Assembly (NCBI RefSeq): GCF_030247195.1
Contig: NC_080671.1
Span: forward strand, 210,770,361 to 210,834,360
Length of the DNA: 64,000 nt
Direction: 5' to 3'
Origin: Topomyia yanbarensis
Taxonomy: Eukaryota > Arthropoda > Insecta > Diptera > Culicidae
Position numbers and translations under genes: made by a program. Of the stretch, positions 1 through 11,440 are shown one piece after another (within the stretch, counting starts at the first letter, position 1; every line of letters starts with the position of its first letter). Under the pieces are notes generated by a model. The model saw only the letters and a program-made list of their open reading frames with translations, did no database searches and was not told the origin of the DNA.

Positions 1-1370
1 TTATAAGAAGGCAGCATTTCAGACAGATGCATTCACAATCTGTAAAATTTCAAAGGTTCCAGAAATTTTATTATGCCTAAATTTTAGGAAATGTTAATAT
101 TTTTTCGTTATCTTTTACTTAATCTTAACAAAAATCAATCAACGTATTCAGGGCATTTTTAGAGTACTAGGGATTGATTATTATAAAAATGTTGCCAACG
201 GCGTGGAAAACATTGCCATTCTAGAGCACGGCATAAGCATATTTCAGATATTTTTTTAAGTAATAAAGAGATGAATCGAGATCCTAAAAAAAGGGATTCA
301 TAATACGACTTATGCAGCACTAAAATATTAACTTCAAGTAATTTGTACCGCATTTTCCCACCAGTACGTTTTTTTTAATCTGGGCCCGAAATCTATCTCC
401 TGTAATGTGCCAGTACCAAAAACCAAAGTTTTTTTTTATGATTCCTTGTAACGATAGCAAGCGGCTTACGTAGGATTTTTTTACTATTTCAATTATACGT
501 AAAACGCTGAAAATATATTTAAAAGCACTCCACCATTTATAAAATCCGTCTTGCAATTTTATTGCTTTCGTTTCTCTTAGTCTTAAATTTGCCGAAAATA
601 GCCAACAAAATCGATACAGACATCATGTATTAAAAAAACTAAAATCGAAAAAATCGATGAATCAAAAAAGATTGATTCGAGATACATTTCCGGCTAGCTC
701 GTGGTTTTAAGTGGATTTGAAAAAAACGCGTTTGGATTTTGTATTATGCTTGGAGTTTACCTAAAATGATAGGAATTGAATATATAAACAATTAGGTATT
801 CTGTTAGCCTTCCATTTTCTGTTATATCATTTTAATTTAATAACAAAATTAAGTGGTGTATTATGCTTTTCATCGAAGTTTACCATGCGACGAAATCTAT
901 TCAAAATAGTAAAAGAATTGAAAACATACCATTTTGTCTGAATCCGCAAAATCTGGAACCAATATCACCCAAAATATAAGATGTTCATATAATGATCAAT
1001 TTAAATTAATTTTTTGAACTATCGCGGAATCGAATAGGTTAAATATTTAAAATGACAGTTTTGCAATCTTGTTTTTCGCCAATTTTCAATGATAACCACA
1101 GTAACAACTCAATATAAAAATATTTTCAAACAACTTTTTATGTTCTAAAGTAGGTAAAATCTAGAACACAGTTTGGTCGGTCAGTTACGAGGTTTTTTTT
1201 ATTTTCCGGGAAATTCCGCGAAATTGTTTTCTAGGAAATGATGCATTTCAGAAAACGGTTTTCCGTGAAATGACACATTAGCGAGATCGCGGGCGTGAGT
1301 ATGATCATGGATTTGTCACATCCGGACGTCCCTACCCTCGGTTGTAGTAGCCTAGACTCATGCCTTCAGT
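1..1370. other. AT-rich intergenic sequence
   Basis: Short random-looking frames on both strands only. I see no domain, RNA gene or clear repeat here. Anonymous mosquito-type intergenic DNA is the best description. Confidence 0.5.
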
Positions 1371-2045
1371 TGAACCAATAAAGGAATGTCGCTCATATCC
1401 ACTAGACAACACCTTCCATAGCGACATGACTGGGAACTCTAATGATATGGAGGAACTTTCTTCTAGTTTCTGAACCCATACACTGGAAATTAAGCATCAG
1501 ATTCACGGTCCGCGCGATCATTCACGAACACACGCGAATATGCGAATAACCACACGGTTATAAAATCGAATTCCTCCACGCGAAGTTACATATACGCTAT
1601 CATACGGGGAACGTGCAATTTGAGCCAATATATTCTACATATACGCTAGCACACGCGACAAACATGTTAAAATACAAACGCTGAAGCCCTTCGTGATCGT
1701 CTACGCACACCTGCGCCCGCGATCGCGCAAGCTTGATAATATGCCAGTAATAAGTTGAACGTTTTAGTACTTACCAAGTTACAAACGCGAACCCAAAAAC
1801 GCTCGTGTATGCGCGATCATCTTTGCCCTCCGTCCTAGCAACTTAGGTCCATACATTAAGTTGGACAAATCAAAAAATATCGCTCATATCCACTAAATAA
1901 CGTTCCATGGCGACATGACGGAACTCTAGTGAAATGGTAGAACTCTCTTTCTTCTAGTATCTGACCCGTACACCAAAAATTAAGTACATATCAGATTAAC
2001 GACCCGCGCGCAATCGTCCAATAACACACGCGAATCAATAAATGA
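1371..2045. repeat. Two diverged direct copies of a ~190 bp repeat
   Basis: A block at about 1378-1590 recurs at about 1855-2045. Both carry TCGCTCATATCCACTA, then CGACATGAC, GGAACTCTA, CTTCTAGT, and a segment rich in CACGCGAA words. The 270 bp between them is also rich in CGCG-containing words. No coding potential is seen. This may be a fragment of an LTR or other old transposon; the family is not identified. Confidence 0.5.
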
Positions 2046-2555
2046 AACAACCAGGACCTGAACTCTACATTAATATTAAATATTTATAAATTAAAAATCT
2101 AAAAAATATACTCTTGCTTACGAAAGAAAGAGCAAAACAAACACCTTTCAGCCAACAATTTGACAGATTATCTGTCAAAAGTGCAATAATAGCCAACCCT
2201 TTCAATAACAGGGTTGTGATTTTTTCCGCATCGTTATGCGTAACATACCTGCATTTGCGGTAGATGTAAGCAAACATTGTCAAAACTGAAAATTGGTTAT
2301 TTTCAACAATTTCCTCTTTAAAATGCCAAACATTTTATGCCAATCCTGTTTAAATACATCCAACAATCGATTTCATTGAAATCCCAGTTTAAAAATAGTG
2401 TTTTTCCAAGAAAACCAAATACATGCATTTTATGCATAGTTTACGTAAACGCGCCCTAATGCAAAGTGAATAGGCGCGTGATTCGGCGCACGGCTTGGCG
2501 GCGCATAACTGATATGTCACGATGTGGATTTTGGAAAAGATTCGCAATACTCTCC
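2046..2555. other. Unassigned AT-rich sequence
   Basis: No repeat partner inside the window and no credible coding frame. The 72-residue minus frame here resembles nothing I recognise. Confidence 0.4.
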
Positions 2556-2692
2556 AGGTATTTAAAACACAGTTCTAAACGTGCTTTAAAATCAGCATCA
2601 TATAGAACGGCGTCGTATAAGCGTTTCAAATTTTAAAACGAAACTGTTCAAAATTATAAAACAAAACGCTCTGCTGGTGATGTGAAATCTGG
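2556..2692 (-). mobile_element. Tourist-like MITE fragment (family T)
   Basis: The words GAACGGCGTCGTATAAGCG and AAAACGCTCTGCTGGTGATG match, in reverse orientation, the interior of the MITE at 30556-31346 and the fragment at 25973-26113. The fragment stops abruptly at GATGTGAA where repeat R begins, so it has lost its GGGCATGTTC terminus. Confidence 0.65.
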
Positions 2693-3396
2693 AACCGTCT
2701 ACCGATAAATCTACATTTACGAATACCTCCAAAAGTGACTTTTTGAGGTCTCATGAAGGCCTGACACTAGCTTAAGGTTCAAGTTACCTTTTTTAAGCAT
2801 GTGTTAGAATTGAATGCTTGGTAGTGTGCGTAGGAAAATTTGTGTTCAGCTTTGCCACCGGATTATCCATTTAAACCTTTTTAAAACTAAAAGAAGAATA
2901 TCAGTCGATTTATTAGATCATCACGATTCAATTCATGCAAAATACCTGCTGGAAAAACCATCGGCTTAGCTAAATGGTGCTTTTGAAAAAGTGGCTGTGG
3001 TTTTTTCATTGCGCACTTGTGTTGCGTACCCCAGCTCGGTGTGGTAGTGTGATAAAAAATCACAGCCACTTTTTCAAAAGCACCATCCAGATAAGCCGAT
3101 GGTTTTTCCAGCAGGTATTTTGCATGAATTGAATCGTGATGATCTAATAAATCGACTGATATTCTTCTTTTAGAGTTTTGAAAAGGTTTAAATGGATAAT
3201 CTGGTGGCAAAGCTGAACACAATTTTTCTTACGCATACTACCAAGCCTTGAGGTAACTTGAGCCTTAATGATACTTTTGCTTTCCTAAACAGTGATAAAA
3301 ACCTCAACATTCCAGAACTTCACTTTGTCAGAAAATGTAAAGCCATCGAAAGGTAAAACTTCGTAAAATCGCACTCCTGGTCCTTTCTTTGAAACC
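2693..3396 (+). repeat. Repeat R copy 1, left part
   Basis: Sequence from ATCTGGAACCGTCTACC to CGCACTCCTGGTCCTTT matches 26711-26925 closely, except that a 489 bp hairpin element (2776-3264) has been inserted with a TTAA duplication. The repeat resumes at about 10773 after a larger insertion. Function unknown. It is most likely an old dispersed transposon. Confidence 0.65.
2776..3264. mobile_element. TTAA-flanked hairpin MITE
   Basis: Terminal motif GGTTCAAGTTACC at 2776 is mirrored by GGTAACTTGAGCC ending at 3264. Almost the whole element is inverted repeat: 2817-3011 pairs with about 3047-3246 around a ~35 bp centre. TTAA lies on each side (2772-2775 and 3265-3268). The homologous sequence at 26791-26810 lacks the element and has TTTA at that point, which gives an empty site. 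Frames across the arms, including a 111-residue minus frame, are an artefact of the hairpin. TTAA duplications are typical of piggyBac-type transposases and of some Aedes MITE families; the family here is not established. Confidence 0.85.
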
Positions 3397-3737
3397 GAGG
3401 AGATTTGAAGCAGAGGAGAGTTGAAACAGTGCCCATTACTCGTGAAACAGTACCGTTAAGGATTCAACAATAATGCATTTATTTTATTTATATCGTGCCC
3501 ACAAATCCTCCAATACACGCTAACTACGTTAAATGAGTGGTTGAGTATTTACAGTAAACACACTACAAAAAACGAGCAAAAGTAAGTTTTCATTATATTC
3601 TTAAAATTGGTATAAATAGGATATTAAGTGATGTTTTATCATGAAAATATCATTATTATGTAGTCTTACAGTTAACATTTATGAATTGTATCCGTTTTTT
3701 TCTATCTATGCAATTTATAAATTGTAAATTGTGGATC

Positions 3738-3751
3738 AAGCCTTACTTCTC
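3738..3751. repeat. Target-site duplication of I-type element copy 1
   Basis: AAGCCTTACTTCTC at 3738-3751 is repeated exactly at 9817-9830, directly after an A8 tract. This 14 bp duplication defines the full-length element as 3752-9816. Confidence 0.9.
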
Positions 3752-3850
3752 ATAACAGGTTTTGCAACCGACCGAGACGGTTGTGCCTCCAGGTGGAAGG
3801 TTTTGTTCTCGAAAGAGTGACGGAGTGCGAGACGCTGTATGCGTTATTGT

Positions 3851-3852
<2 letters not shown>

Positions 3853-3892
<40 letters not shown>
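3853..3892 (+). repeat. (GA)20 microsatellite in the 5' leader
   Basis: An uninterrupted GA run lies about 100 bp inside the element. Two overlapping short frames here exist only because of it. Confidence 0.95.
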
Positions 3893-3894
<2 letters not shown>

Positions 3895-3967
3895 AGTTTG
3901 TTAAGTGTGAGTCGACAGTTGATACGTCGGAGGCGTGGTCAACGGCATCCTCGACAAGTGGTGTTTT

Positions 3968-4345
3968 GACAGCAAACCGCGGGTAGACGAATTTGCCTAC
4001 CGCGGTGGCAGAAATCGACAGTGATCGTGCCTGTACACACAGAAAAAAAATATAGTGTATTGGTGTCGTCGGGCAATTCTAATCGACGAGAGGGAAGCGT
4101 CTATTTGCTCTATTTGTCTACCGCAGAAGTGGTACGACGAATAAGGAAAACAAGTGGCACCGAAAAGTGCCGCATCGACAGTGGGATTTTCGCAGCAAGC
4201 CACAGGTAGCCACATTTGTCTACCGAGGCGGTGGAAACGGAGAGAGCGCGCTTGTGGTGGTGATACCGACGAGCAGCTTAATCGGAGAGAGTTTTGAAGT
4301 GTTGCAGGTAGGACTATTTCTCTACTGAAGAAGCAACGCGACGAA
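3968..4345 (+). promoter_or_regulatory. 5' leader with internal repeats
   Basis: The motif TTTGYCTACCGCGGNGGTGG occurs in variants near 3990, 4113 and 4215, with flanking GACAGCAA and GGAAACGG words also repeated, giving a spacing of roughly 100-125 bp. Elements of this superfamily carry internal promoters in the 5' UTR, so a promoter or RNP-assembly role is plausible but inferred. Confidence 0.45.
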
Positions 4346-4500
4346 GAAGGACAGCAAGTGTCACATTGTCAAACAACGGGCACCGAGTTTACAACATAAC
4401 ACATGAGGTGTGTTCTACCGGTGTCTTCGTCACCTAATAGATAGCAGATAACAGGTATATTTTTCATCCCTTTTTGTGATAGTTTTTCTTACTAGGTAAA

Positions 4501-5814
4501 ATGGATGAAGAGATGGGAGAACGAGTAACAGACCCTCCCCCTAAGCCTTATGCTGAAAATGTAAATCCGACTAGAATTAAAATTTACCCAGAGTCGTCAA
4601 CGGGACCATGGATTGTATTTATTAGGCGTAAAGCAAAGGCGCTAAATATCATTCAAATTTCTAAAGATTTGACTTCGCGATTCTCGGATGTAAAAGAGAT
4701 CGTCAAAGTTAATAAAGATAAAATACGCATTGTCGTTGGTAGTCTTAAACAAGCCAATGCAATTGCTTCTTGCGAGCTTTTTACGCGTGAATATAGAGCG
4801 TATATTCCTTCAAAAGAAATTGAAATTGATGGGGTCATCACAGAATCGAGTTTGACTGTTGATGACTTAGTTAAGCATGGGGTTGGTCGTTTCAAAGACA
4901 CCATACTTAAAGACGTAAAAATACTTGAATGCAAGCAATTGCATTCAGTATCACACGAAGGAGATAAAAAAGTTTATCGACTGTCTGACTCATTTCGAGT
5001 GACTTTCGCTGGGTCTGCGCTGCCCAACTATGTCATTATCGATAAGATTCGTCTCCCTGTTCGCCTTTTTATCCCTCGTGTAGTGAATTGCCTTAATTGC
5101 AAACAGCTTGGCCACACAGCCACTTACTGTTCCAATAAGGCGCGGTGTGGCAAATGTGGGGGTTCTCATCAAGAGGATACATGCAATGAAAATTCAGAAA
5201 AATGTTTAATGTGCGGAGAAAACTCACATGAGCTCCCTGCATGCCCCATTTATAAATTGCGTGAGGATAAAATTAAACGATCCTTGAAGGAGAGGTCTAA
5301 GCGCTCCTATGCAGAAATGTTGAAAAATGCTACCCCTAAACCCATCTTCTTAGAAAACACTTACGCATCTCTATTTTCGGAACAGTCTGACTCTGACGGA
5401 GCGTGCGAAGGTACATCATTTGTTTTACCCGGAAATTCCAGAAAAAGAAAACAGTCTTCTTTTCCCAAGCTGCCAAGAAAGGGCCTTAAAATTTCTCCAC
5501 CAATAGATAAACTGCGCCCAAAACCGAAAAATTCCGATTCAAAACCGAAATCAATTCCGCCCGGTTTTGGGAACGTACAATCCAAACAGAACACCATTAC
5601 TGGAAATAATAAAATTTCGACTTCCTCTGAGCCTCAGCCGGGGGTAGGATTATTGAAATTTTCTGAAATTGTTGATTGGATTTTTAAAGCATTCAATATT
5701 TCTGAACCACTAAAGACTATACTTTCAGCTTTCCTCCCAACAATTAGAACATTTTTAGAGCAGCTGATTGCTCAATGGCCCATCCTTGCAGCGATTGTAT
5801 CTTTCAATGGGTAA
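4501..5814 (+). CDS. ORF1: gag-like zinc-knuckle RNA-binding protein
   Basis: An open 437-residue frame. A non-LTR ORF1 protein coats the element RNA and acts as a nucleic-acid chaperone in the RNP. Three tandem zinc knuckles are visible: CX2CX4HX4C at residues ~197-210, CX2CX3HX4C at ~216-228 and CX2CX4HX4C at ~236-249. A basic segment follows (~258-275), then a proline/lysine-rich linker and a hydrophobic C-terminus. The first ~190 residues match the minus-strand ORF1 at 24338-25510 in order and spacing. The start chosen is the first ATG after the leader, preceded by a stop-rich region. The stop codon overlaps the likely ORF2 start (ATGGGTAA at 5807-5814). No internal stop or frameshift is seen, so this ORF could still be translated. 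Confidence 0.9.
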   Translation: MDEEMGERVTDPPPKPYAENVNPTRIKIYPESSTGPWIVFIRRKAKALNIIQISKDLTSRFSDVKEIVKVNKDKIRIVVGSLKQANAIASCELFTREYRAYIPSKEIEIDGVITESSLTVDDLVKHGVGRFKDTILKDVKILECKQLHSVSHEGDKKVYRLSDSFRVTFAGSALPNYVIIDKIRLPVRLFIPRVVNCLNCKQLGHTATYCSNKARCGKCGGSHQEDTCNENSEKCLMCGENSHELPACPIYKLREDKIKRSLKERSKRSYAEMLKNATPKPIFLENTYASLFSEQSDSDGACEGTSFVLPGNSRKRKQSSFPKLPRKGLKISPPIDKLRPKPKNSDSKPKSIPPGFGNVQSKQNTITGNNKISTSSEPQPGVGLLKFSEIVDWIFKAFNISEPLKTILSAFLPTIRTFLEQLIAQWPILAAIVSFNG

Positions 5815-8800
5815 TTCACCTCCTCCAATGAAAGATTCCATCACTGTTTTACAGTGGAATTGCAGAAGTATCATACCTAAAATTGATTCCTTAAAAATTT
5901 TACTGCATAATTTAAAATGCGATGCTTTTGCTCTATGTGAAACATGGCTTACCTCAAACATTAATTTCAACTTAAATGATTTCAACATTATTCGCCTAGA
6001 CCGAGACACCCCGTATGGAGGAGTGCTTCTAGGAATTAAAAAGTGCTATTCTTTCTATAGAATTAACATCCCCTTGTTTGCGGGCATTGAGGCTGTTGCT
6101 GTCCAAACGAACATTAAAGGCAAAGACATGTCTATCGCTTCTATATATATATACCTCCCAAAGTTCAAATTGGACAACGTCAAATTTTTGAGGTAGTGGA
6201 ATCCATGGCTGCTCCGCGTCTGATACTGGGAGACTTCAACTCGCACGGAGTATTGTGGGGTTCCCTCTACAATGATAATCGATCCTCTTTGATATACAAT
6301 GTTTGTGACGAATTTAATATGACAGTTTTAAATACTGGCGAAACAACACGCATCCCCAGACCTCCTGCACGTCCAAGTGCATTAGATCTATCTCTGTGCT
6401 CGACATCACTTCGGTTAGATTGCACGTGGAAGGTTGTACCTGATCCTCACGGTAGCGATCATTTGCCAATCGTTGTTTCAATTAACAGTGAATTAGGCCT
6501 TACGAATTCAATCAATGTTCCTTATGACTTAACACGAAATATTGATTGGAAAACATACGAAACATTAATTTCCACTTCTCTTGCTTCGACAGAAGAGCTA
6601 CCCCCTACCGAAGAATATGAATTCTTAGCGGGTTTAATTATTGAAGCAGCAGAACAAGCCCAAACGAAATGCAATCCTGGAATGACAATAAATAAACGCC
6701 CCCCCCTAATCCTTGGTGGGACAAAGAGTGCTCTGATGCATATGAAGCTAAACAAGTTGCCTACAAAGAAATTATGAAACAGAAAGGGGGTATACGTGAG
6801 AACTTTGAAAATTATTTCATTTTGCAAAACAAATTTGACAGTCTCCGTCGTGCCAAAAAGTCTAGTTATTGGAGACGCTTCGTTGATGGCTTGTCAAGAG
6901 AAACATCAATGAGTACTCTTTGGAACACAGCCAGAAGAATGAGGAATCGAAACGTGACTAATGAAAGCGAAGATTTTTCGAATCGTTGGATATTTAATTT
7001 TGCCAAGAAAATTTGTCCCGATTCTGCTTCTGCGCAGAAAATCACTCGCGATGCTCCCATAAGTAACGATTTCATAGATTCGCCTTTGACAATGATGGAA
7101 TTCTCAATTGCACTCCTCTCATGCAACAATAATGCTCCGGGACTAGACAGAATTAAATTCAACTTGGTGAAGAATCTGCCTGACCTAGCAAAAAGACGCT
7201 TGTTGAATTTATTCAATAAGCTTCTTGAGCAGAACATTGTCCCGCACGACTGGAGACAAGTGAGAGTTATCGCTATTTCAAAACCGGGAAAACCAGCCTC
7301 CGATCATAACTCGTATCGACCGATTGCAATGCTATCCTGCATCAGGAAATTGTTGGAAAAAATTATCCTACGACGTCTCGACAATTGGGTTGAGGCGAAC
7401 GGCTTGCTATCAGATACCCAGTTTGGTTTTCGGAGGGGAAAGGGAACGAATGATTGTCTGGCGCTACTTTCGTCAGAAATCCAACTCGCTTACGCAAAAA
7501 AAGAACAAATGGCGTCTGTGTTCTTAGACATAAAAGGAGCATTCGACTCAGTCTCCATTGATGTTCTCTCGGAGAAGCTACATCAATGTGGTCTTTCACC
7601 GATATTAAATAATTATTTATACAATTTATTGTCAGAAAAGCACATGCATTTTTCATATGGCGATTTGGCGACACTCAGAATAAGTTACATGGGCCTCCCA
7701 CAAGGTTCTTGTTTAAGCCCCCTTCTCTACAATTTTTACGTGAATGACATTGATAATTGTATTGTCAGCCCATGCACTCTAAGGCAACTTGCAGATGATG
7801 GTGTGGTTTCTGTTACAGGATCAAAAGCCTTAAATTTACAACAACCACTGCAAGATAGTTTGGATAATTTATCAAGTTGGGCTTTGAAGTTAGGCATCGA
7901 TTTCTCTACGGAGAAAACAGAGTTGGTTGTTTTTTCAAGGAAGCGTGATCCAGCTCAACTTCAGCTTCAGTTGGTTGGAAGAACGATAGCCCAAGTCCTG
8001 ACTTTTAAATACCTTGGAATTTGGTTCGATTCTAAAGGCACATGGGGAGGCCACATTAGGTATCTAATAACGAAATGCCAACAAAGGATAAATTTTCTGC
8101 GAACAATAACTGGATCATGGTGGGGTTCTCATCCAAGTGACATGATAAGATTGTATCAAACAACAATACTTTCAGTAATGGAATATGGGTGCATCTGTTT
8201 CCGTTCAGCTGCGAACACTCACATTATTAAACTGGAACGGATACAGTATCGCTGTTTACGAATTGCCTTAGGTTGCATGCAGTCGACCCATACGATGAGT
8301 CTTGAAGTACTAGCGGGAGTTCTTCCTTTAAAAGACCGATTCTGGGATCTCTCTTCTCGTTTACTTATTCGATGTGAGGTTATGAACCCACTGGTAATTG
8401 AAAATTTTGAAAGACTTGTTGAGCTTCAACCCCAAACCAGATTCATGACAGTGTATTTCAATCACATGTCACAAGAAATAACGCCTGCTAGGTATGTTCC
8501 CACATACGTCAATATACTAGATACTCCTGAATCAACTTTATTCTTCGACACGTCCATGCAAGCAGAGATTCGTGGAATTCCGGATCATCTACGCTCGCGG
8601 GAGATCCCTAAAATATTCACAAGTAAATATCAACACATAGACTGCCTTAAAATGTTTTACACTGATGGGTCACGAATCAGTGAGGCCACTGGTTTCGGTA
8701 TTTTCAACAATAATTTTTCAATTTCTCTCAAACTTGCAGAACCCGCCTCTGTTTATATGGCGGAACTAGCAGCAGTTCACTATAGTTTTCAAATAATTAA

Positions 8801-9503
8801 TACTTTACCCCCGAACCATTACTTTATCCTCACTGATAGTCTCAGCACAATTGCAGCTCTACGCTCAAAGAGGATTGATAATCACGATCCATTCTTTTTG
8901 GGGAAGATACGAGAATCTCTGAGTAACCTGACAAGAAAATGTTATAAATTTACCCTAGTGTGGCTCCCCGCCCATTGCTCTATTGCGGGCAATGAGAAAG
9001 CTGATAATTTAGCCAAGATTGGTGCACTAGATGGTGAAATATATGAAAGACCCATCGCTTACAATGAATTTTATAGCGCTTCTCGACAGAGGACACTTGC
9101 TAGTTGGCAAACATCTTGGGACAATGGAGATATGGGACGATGGCTACATTCAATTATCCCTAAAGTATCAACGAAGGCATGGTTCAAAGGATTGGATGTA
9201 AGTCGGGACTTCATCCGTGTGATGTCTAGGCTCATGTCCAATCATTATACTTTAGATGCGCATCTCCGTCGTATTGGGCTCGCTGAGGGTAATCATTGTG
9301 CTTGTGGAGAAGGTTACCATGACATTGAGCATGTTGTTTGGTCCTGCACTGAATATCGTGAAGCCAGATCACAATTAGTAGATTCTTTACAAGTCCGAGG
9401 AAGACCAATCCATGTTCCTGTTAGAGACATCCTGGCGTATCGCGATCCTCTATACATGGAACTTATCTATCATTTTCTAAAAACAGCGTCTGTCAAAATT
9501 TAA
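5807..9503 (+). pseudogene. ORF2: APE endonuclease, reverse transcriptase, RNase H; two frameshifts
   Basis: The ancestral frame runs from the ATG at 5807 (frame also open from 5768) to the stop at 9503. The endonuclease comes first: QWNCRS and the CETW motif lie in 5807-6195, then GDFNSHG and GSDHLPIV in 6196-6777. RT follows in 6774-9503, with FLDIKGAFDS (motif A, ~7517-7547), GLPQGSCLSPLLYNFYVND, and an ADD catalytic motif near 7793. RNase H shows FYTDGS (~8656), ELAAVHY, TDS and NEKADNLAK. A C-terminal Cys/His cluster (CACGEGYHDIEHVVWSC) ends the protein. Frame changes at ~6150 fall in a (TA)n tract and at ~6700 in a C8 run; both are slippage-prone, so each may be a recent mutation or an assembly error. 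All RT and RNase H catalytic residues appear present. Confidence 0.9.
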
Positions 9504-9830
9504 TTAAATTCATCTCCTCATACTCTCATCCAAGGCTAATCATTCACCAATTAAAGTGTCCTAGAATATTTAGTTTTTAAATTTAGACAATAACAGAAAA
9601 AAAAGTAAATAAATACACCCGAAAATACTAGATCAATATGAAATACAACAATGTAAGGAAAAAAGCAAACAATAAAGTGATTTCAGTGTTAGTTTTAGAC
9701 AAAGTACTAGTATAGTTAAAATTAATGTTAAGGATTTTTGTAACGTGCTATGTAAAAAAAGAAACTGGCGTAAAAAGCTTTTGCAAATGCCGTGTCAAAT
9801 AAACGTATGGAAAAAAAAGCCTTACTTCTC

Positions 9831-10772
9831 GACCTAGGAGGGTTGAAACACCTTGTTTCAATTCTCCTCGATGTTGATCTTCTAGTCTTATGGTAATGTT
9901 ATAATCACATCAACGTTCCTGAACTAATAACAATAATCAAGATTCTTCTTTCCTGAATTGACAACAGTGGTCAACATTCTCAACTAAATGGTTCTAGGTT
10001 ATTTATAACCTCGGAATATTCACTTGATCTAAGTGTATACTCCTATCAGCTTCTGAAACTTGGAGCGAAGTGACCATAATTCAAAATAAACCAAATACTA
10101 CCGATATGGATACTAAATTATCTGTTTTCATAAACCCGTATCACTTTTAGTCATAAATAGTATTACTGGTCATATCAACTGGTTTTAAGAATGCAAAATG
10201 TATTAGGGAAAGCGGTTGGAAAATAATACTTAACTAAATATAGGAAAAATGGGTATCAAATTTCTTGATTTTACAGTTATAGTCAATTAGTGATTAGGTA
10301 AAGTATCTTACTATTATTACTGTTGAGATCAGTGCAGAAATTCCTGCATTTGAAACCAAAATCTAACATTAATTTTCAGAACAAGTGTCAGTTTATACAT
10401 AGATATACACTGTGAAAAATAATGATACGAATGCATGTCATTTTAAGGAATTACCTTAGTGTGAACGAATAAAAACGACACAATTGTAACATTTGATGCT
10501 TTAGAAAGCGTTTTGATAATATTTAAAATAATTGGTTACTTGTTTCAACTCACATTGATTACTGTTTCAACTTACCTCGGTATGAGGAGAGTTGAAACAA
10601 AGAGAACACTGTTACAAAAATCAATATATTGATGCTTTGTTATTGATTTGTACCAGTTATTCTGACTTTTGATAAAGCATAAACAGAAGAAGGAAATTTA
10701 AAAATAAGCAAACATCGAATGGCAGTTTTTGTCGATTTATCTAACAAAAACGAAAAAAAATTTCAACCCTCC
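9831..10772. other. Right part of the insertion hosting the I-type element
   Basis: No coding sequence. It contains TGTTTCAATTCTCCTCG (9852-9868) and AGGAGAGTTGAAACA (10576-10590), related to the left flank near 3416. The rest is AT-rich and unassigned. Confidence 0.4.
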
Positions 10773-11440
10773 TCGGTCTCCCATACTCTACGTCACTCGT
10801 TCGAACTTGCACCGCTCATATGGTAGTCGGTATTTGCTAGTATTGCTGTTCTCCTATCCATTCTTCTTCTGGATCACCGAGGGATCCCTTGTCGTATGCA
10901 ATTGGTATTTAACCCAATTATGGGAACGTATCTGATAGGGAGAGTGGAGATGCCAACTTTTCATTAACATTTCGCAGTGATTTTTTTCACATTCATTTGG
11001 GGTATCTTTTATACATTTGTACATTTTTTCTTTGTACTACAAACTTTGAAAATGATTATTGAAGTGTTAATAAGAAGCATTACTCCCGATGGCCGGCTGT
11101 TCGGAGTTCAAATTGTTCGTTTCGAATTCTCGGAAATTGATCGCGAGCGACTTCGTACTTATTTCTTAGGTCATATTGTCTATAGATGAATAGACCTCTA
11201 TCATATTTCACGCGGCTTTATCCATTCATAACGCCCCAGGAAGAATAGTTTTTGAAATGCCTATTTGAATGGATTCATATTTCTACTGGAGGTCGCACAC
11301 ATGAAAACTTTGATCTAAAATGAAAAGACAAAGCGCGTGAGTACTTAGCTAAATCACAATATCTACCAAGATATATCCTGATTCATCTCCCTACCTACTA
11401 ACACCAATCCTATCCTGTGACACTTTTTAATGTAGAATAC
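10773..11440 (+). repeat. Repeat R copy 1, right part
   Basis: Matches 26943-27620 nearly base for base from CTCTACGTCACTCGTTCGAA to CTATCCTGTGACAC. A short frame from the ATG at 11052 to 11189 is open in both copies. Function unknown. Confidence 0.75.

Larger units (their letters stand above)
3752..9816 (+). mobile_element. I-superfamily non-LTR retrotransposon, copy 1, full length
   Basis: A 6,065 bp element with a 749 bp 5' leader, a zinc-knuckle ORF1, an endonuclease/RT/RNase H ORF2, a ~310 bp 3' UTR and a short A8 tail, bounded by a perfect 14 bp duplication. RNase H plus an APE-type endonuclease and a CCHC ORF1 place it in the I superfamily (I, LOA or similar). MosquI-like elements of Aedes are the obvious comparison, but the clade needs a phylogeny. 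The 3' end shares CAAATAAACGTAT with copy 2 (reverse complement at 17032-17044). It is nearly intact: ORF1 is open and ORF2 is broken only by two frameshifts in simple-sequence tracts. Confidence 0.9.
3397..10772. mobile_element. Insertion in repeat R that hosts the I-type element
   Basis: Relative to the uninterrupted R copy at 26711-27620, copy 1 is opened between TCCTTTCTTT (3385-3394) and TACTCTACGTCACTCG. The inserted ends look inverted: CCGAGGAGATTTGAA near 3396 against TTTCAACCCTCCTCGG near 10760-10776. Words such as AGGAGAGTTGAAACA recur inside (3416, 10576). Without the I-type element the insert is ~1.3 kb, non-coding, probably a non-autonomous DNA transposon. Exact ends and TSD are unclear. 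Confidence 0.4.

Noticed and set aside
2887..3222. 111-codon minus frame
   Set aside because: Lies across a hairpin MITE; the arms encode mirror sequence and no family is recognised.
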